Assembly (NCBI GenBank): GCA_000508865.1
Contig: BAHP02000015.1
Span: 1 to 64,000, forward strand
Reading direction: 5' to 3'
DNA: 64,000 nucleotides
Source: Clostridiales bacterium VE202-01
GTDB lineage: Bacteria > Bacillota_I > Bacilli_A > Erysipelotrichales > Coprobacillaceae
Shown here: one piece after another, positions 62,646 through 64,000 of the stretch
Numbering within the stretch: position 1 is the first letter of the stretch
How the letters are laid out: each line of letters starts with the position of its first letter
Made by a program: the position numbers and the translations under genes
Notes under the pieces: generated by a model
Database searches by the model: none
What the model saw: the letters and a program-made list of their open reading frames with translations, nothing else
Told to the model about the DNA's origin: nothing

Positions 62646-63380
62646 ATGGGTAGAGCACATGAAGTGCGTAAAGTTGCAATGGCAAAAACAGCAGCAAAAA
62701 AAGCTAAATTATATTCACGTTATGGAAAAGAAATTTACTTGATTGCTAAAGCTGGAGGTCCTGAACCAGAGGGAAACTTAGCTTTAAGACGAATGATTGA
62801 AAAAGCCAAAAAAGAACAAGTACCTGCTGATGTCATTAAAAGAGCAATTGATAAAGTAAAAAGTGGTGTTACTGAAAATTATGAAGAAAAAGTATTTGAA
62901 GGATATGCTAACGGTGGCGCTACAATAATCGTTAAATGTTTAACAGATAATATTAATCGTACTATTTCACAAGTACGTCCTGCCTTTACTAAATCTAAAG
63001 CTAAATTAGGAAATGAAGGATCAGTTACTTATTTATATGATGTCATTAGTGTTGTTAGTTTCAAGGGATTAGATGAAGAAACTGTTTTAGATGCTTTAGT
63101 TATGGCTGAAATTGATGCAAAAGATATTATTAGTGAAGGTGATGGTTCGATTAAAATTATTGGTGAGCCAACTGATTTAAATAAAATCAAAGAAGCAATC
63201 GAAGGAATTAAAGCAGATGTTGATTTTGACATCGATGAAATTCAAACTTTACCTCAAGATACTGTAGAACTTGCTGGTGAAGACATGGAATTATTTGAAC
63301 GCTTAATGAATAATTTAAATGATTGTGATGATGTTGACCAGATCTATCACAATGTTGCAAACTATGATGAGGGAGAATAA
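62646..63380 (+). CDS. YebC/PmpR (YeeN-type) family DNA-binding regulator
   Basis: 244 residues, standard length. It begins GRAHEVRKVAMAKTAAKKAKLYSRYGKEIYLIAKAGG and contains NLALRRMIEKAKKEQVPADVIKRAIDK, YEGYANGGATIIVKCLTDNINRT and the C-terminal VELAGEDMELFERLMNNLNDCDDVDQIYHNV. The YebC/TACO1 family was described as transcription regulators; recent work links members to translation of proline-rich stretches. AAGGAGG precedes the ATG. Confidence 0.92.
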   Translation: MGRAHEVRKVAMAKTAAKKAKLYSRYGKEIYLIAKAGGPEPEGNLALRRMIEKAKKEQVPADVIKRAIDKVKSGVTENYEEKVFEGYANGGATIIVKCLTDNINRTISQVRPAFTKSKAKLGNEGSVTYLYDVISVVSFKGLDEETVLDALVMAEIDAKDIISEGDGSIKIIGEPTDLNKIKEAIEGIKADVDFDIDEIQTLPQDTVELAGEDMELFERLMNNLNDCDDVDQIYHNVANYDEGE

Positions 63381-63391
63381 TACTCCCTTTT
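63370..63391 (+). terminator. Short hairpin after the yebC-family gene
   Basis: AGGGAG (63370-63375) pairs with CTCCCT (63383-63388), followed by TTTT. It includes the stop codon. Weak terminator. Confidence 0.5.
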
Positions 63392-63412
63392 ATTTGTATA
63401 AGGAGCTAAGAT

Positions 63413-64000
63413 ATGAAAATTACTTATTTATATAATAGTGGTTTTATTGTGGAATTAGAAAAACATATTTTATTATTTGATTACTTTAAAGGAAAGCTTC
63501 CTAAATTAGATCCAAATAAAGCTTTATACGTCTTTGTTTCCCATTTACATTATGATCACTATAATCCTGTTATTTATGATCTTGATCATCCTAATATTAC
63601 TTATATTATTGATCATGAAATTGATAATAAAGGCATCAAAGTATATCCTCATAAAACTTATAAGATCGATGATCTTCATCTGCAAACACTACTTTCAACC
63701 GATGAAGGAGTCGCCTTTGTAGTCAAAGTTGAAAACAAATATTTATATCATGCTGGTGATTTGCACTGGTGGCATTGGCTGGGAGAACCAGAAACGGATA
63801 ATGAATACCAGGCCGTTACTTTTAAAAAAGAAATTGCTAAGCTGGTTAATATAAATTTTGATCTAATGATGATTCCTTTAGATCCCCGTCTTGAAGAAAC
63901 AACCTGGTGGGGCATGAATCATATCTTGAAAAATATTAAAACTAAATATGTTTTACCGATGCATTTTGGTGATGATATCAATAAAATGCTCGATTATCTT
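63413..64000 (+). CDS. Metallo-beta-lactamase-fold hydrolase (3' end beyond window)
   Basis: The frame is open from ATG 63413 (TAAGGAG upstream) to the window edge, 196 codons. The N-terminus has an SGFIVELEKHILLFDYFKG strand pair and the metal motif SHLHYDHYNP, the HxHxDH signature of the fold with a Tyr substitution before Asp. Later YLYHAGDLHWWHW (second Asp ligand) and PMHFGDD (last His ligand). It looks complete except for the final residues. It resembles small UlaG/YcbL-like proteins of unknown substrate. Confidence 0.85.
   Translation, partial: MKITYLYNSGFIVELEKHILLFDYFKGKLPKLDPNKALYVFVSHLHYDHYNPVIYDLDHPNITYIIDHEIDNKGIKVYPHKTYKIDDLHLQTLLSTDEGVAFVVKVENKYLYHAGDLHWWHWLGEPETDNEYQAVTFKKEIAKLVNINFDLMMIPLDPRLEETTWWGMNHILKNIKTKYVLPMHFGDDINKMLDYL

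Noticed and set aside
1-64000. CRISPR arrays, insertion sequences, rRNA, replication origin
   Set aside because: No regularly spaced repeats, no intact transposase, no rRNA motifs and no DnaA-box cluster were seen.

Overview
The window is AT-rich DNA from a Gram-positive, low-GC, endospore-forming anaerobe. The best fit is the Erysipelotrichia/Coprobacillaceae group (Thomasclavelia/Clostridium ramosum-like) or a close relative. The reasons are a spoVAC-AD-AE-AF operon, an NAD-linked trimeric [FeFe]-hydrogenase operon, a MurE with the meso-diaminopimelate-type DNPR motif, classical Firmicute riboswitches, strong AGGAGG ribosome sites, and a very large surface-anchored polysaccharide lyase typical of gut mucosal commensals. 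The species assignment is inference.

Layout. 0-10.5 kb: a secreted PepSY-repeat protein; murE with an overlapping acetyltransferase gene; a three-gene module (GHKL ATPase, STAS-like protein, PIN-domain protein); an ECF sigma/membrane-protein pair behind an ECF-type promoter; a P-type cation pump behind a Mn2+ (yybP-ykoY) riboswitch; a diacylglycerol kinase-like enzyme. 10.5-14 kb: a decayed island next to tRNA-Arg(CCG), with an internally deleted tyrosine integrase, a RelB/RelE-type toxin-antitoxin pair, a small basic protein and a candidate structured RNA. 14-18.4 kb: a yclNOPQ-like iron-siderophore ABC transporter with an elaborate leader and a perfect palindromic operator. 18.4-31 kb: orphan PTS IIB, uppP, a TPP-riboswitch-controlled thiC-thiM-thiE/thiD operon, and a PL8 lyase of about 2100 residues. 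31-42 kb: phosphatase, Fe-alcohol dehydrogenase, LysR, then a ten-gene hydrogenase operon with a Rex-like operator. 42-64 kb: scpAB, spoVA, folT with an unassigned structured leader, a CvrA-type antiporter, a GNAT-FolC fusion, a c-di-AMP receptor (DarA), dGTPase, TrkH/TrkA and KtrA/KtrB potassium systems, MntP, two flavoproteins, a YebC-family regulator and a partial metallo-hydrolase.

Links between genes. Two manganese exporters (the riboswitch-controlled pump and MntP) lie in one window. Three K+ systems and the c-di-AMP sensor DarA lie within 10 kb. FolT and the FolC fusion lie close together and suggest a folate theme. The hydrogenase operon carries ATPase, DRTGG, PHP and degenerate-hydrogenase genes between its catalytic subunits.

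Data caveat. At least seven otherwise intact genes (iron-binding lipoprotein, thiE-thiD, lysR, PHP, cvrA-like, trkA twice, ktrB) are each broken by small indels. Most are a single missing base in an A/T run, and restoring it gives a full-length frame. This pattern looks more like homopolymer under-calling than gene decay. I therefore annotate these as full-length genes with a frameshift.
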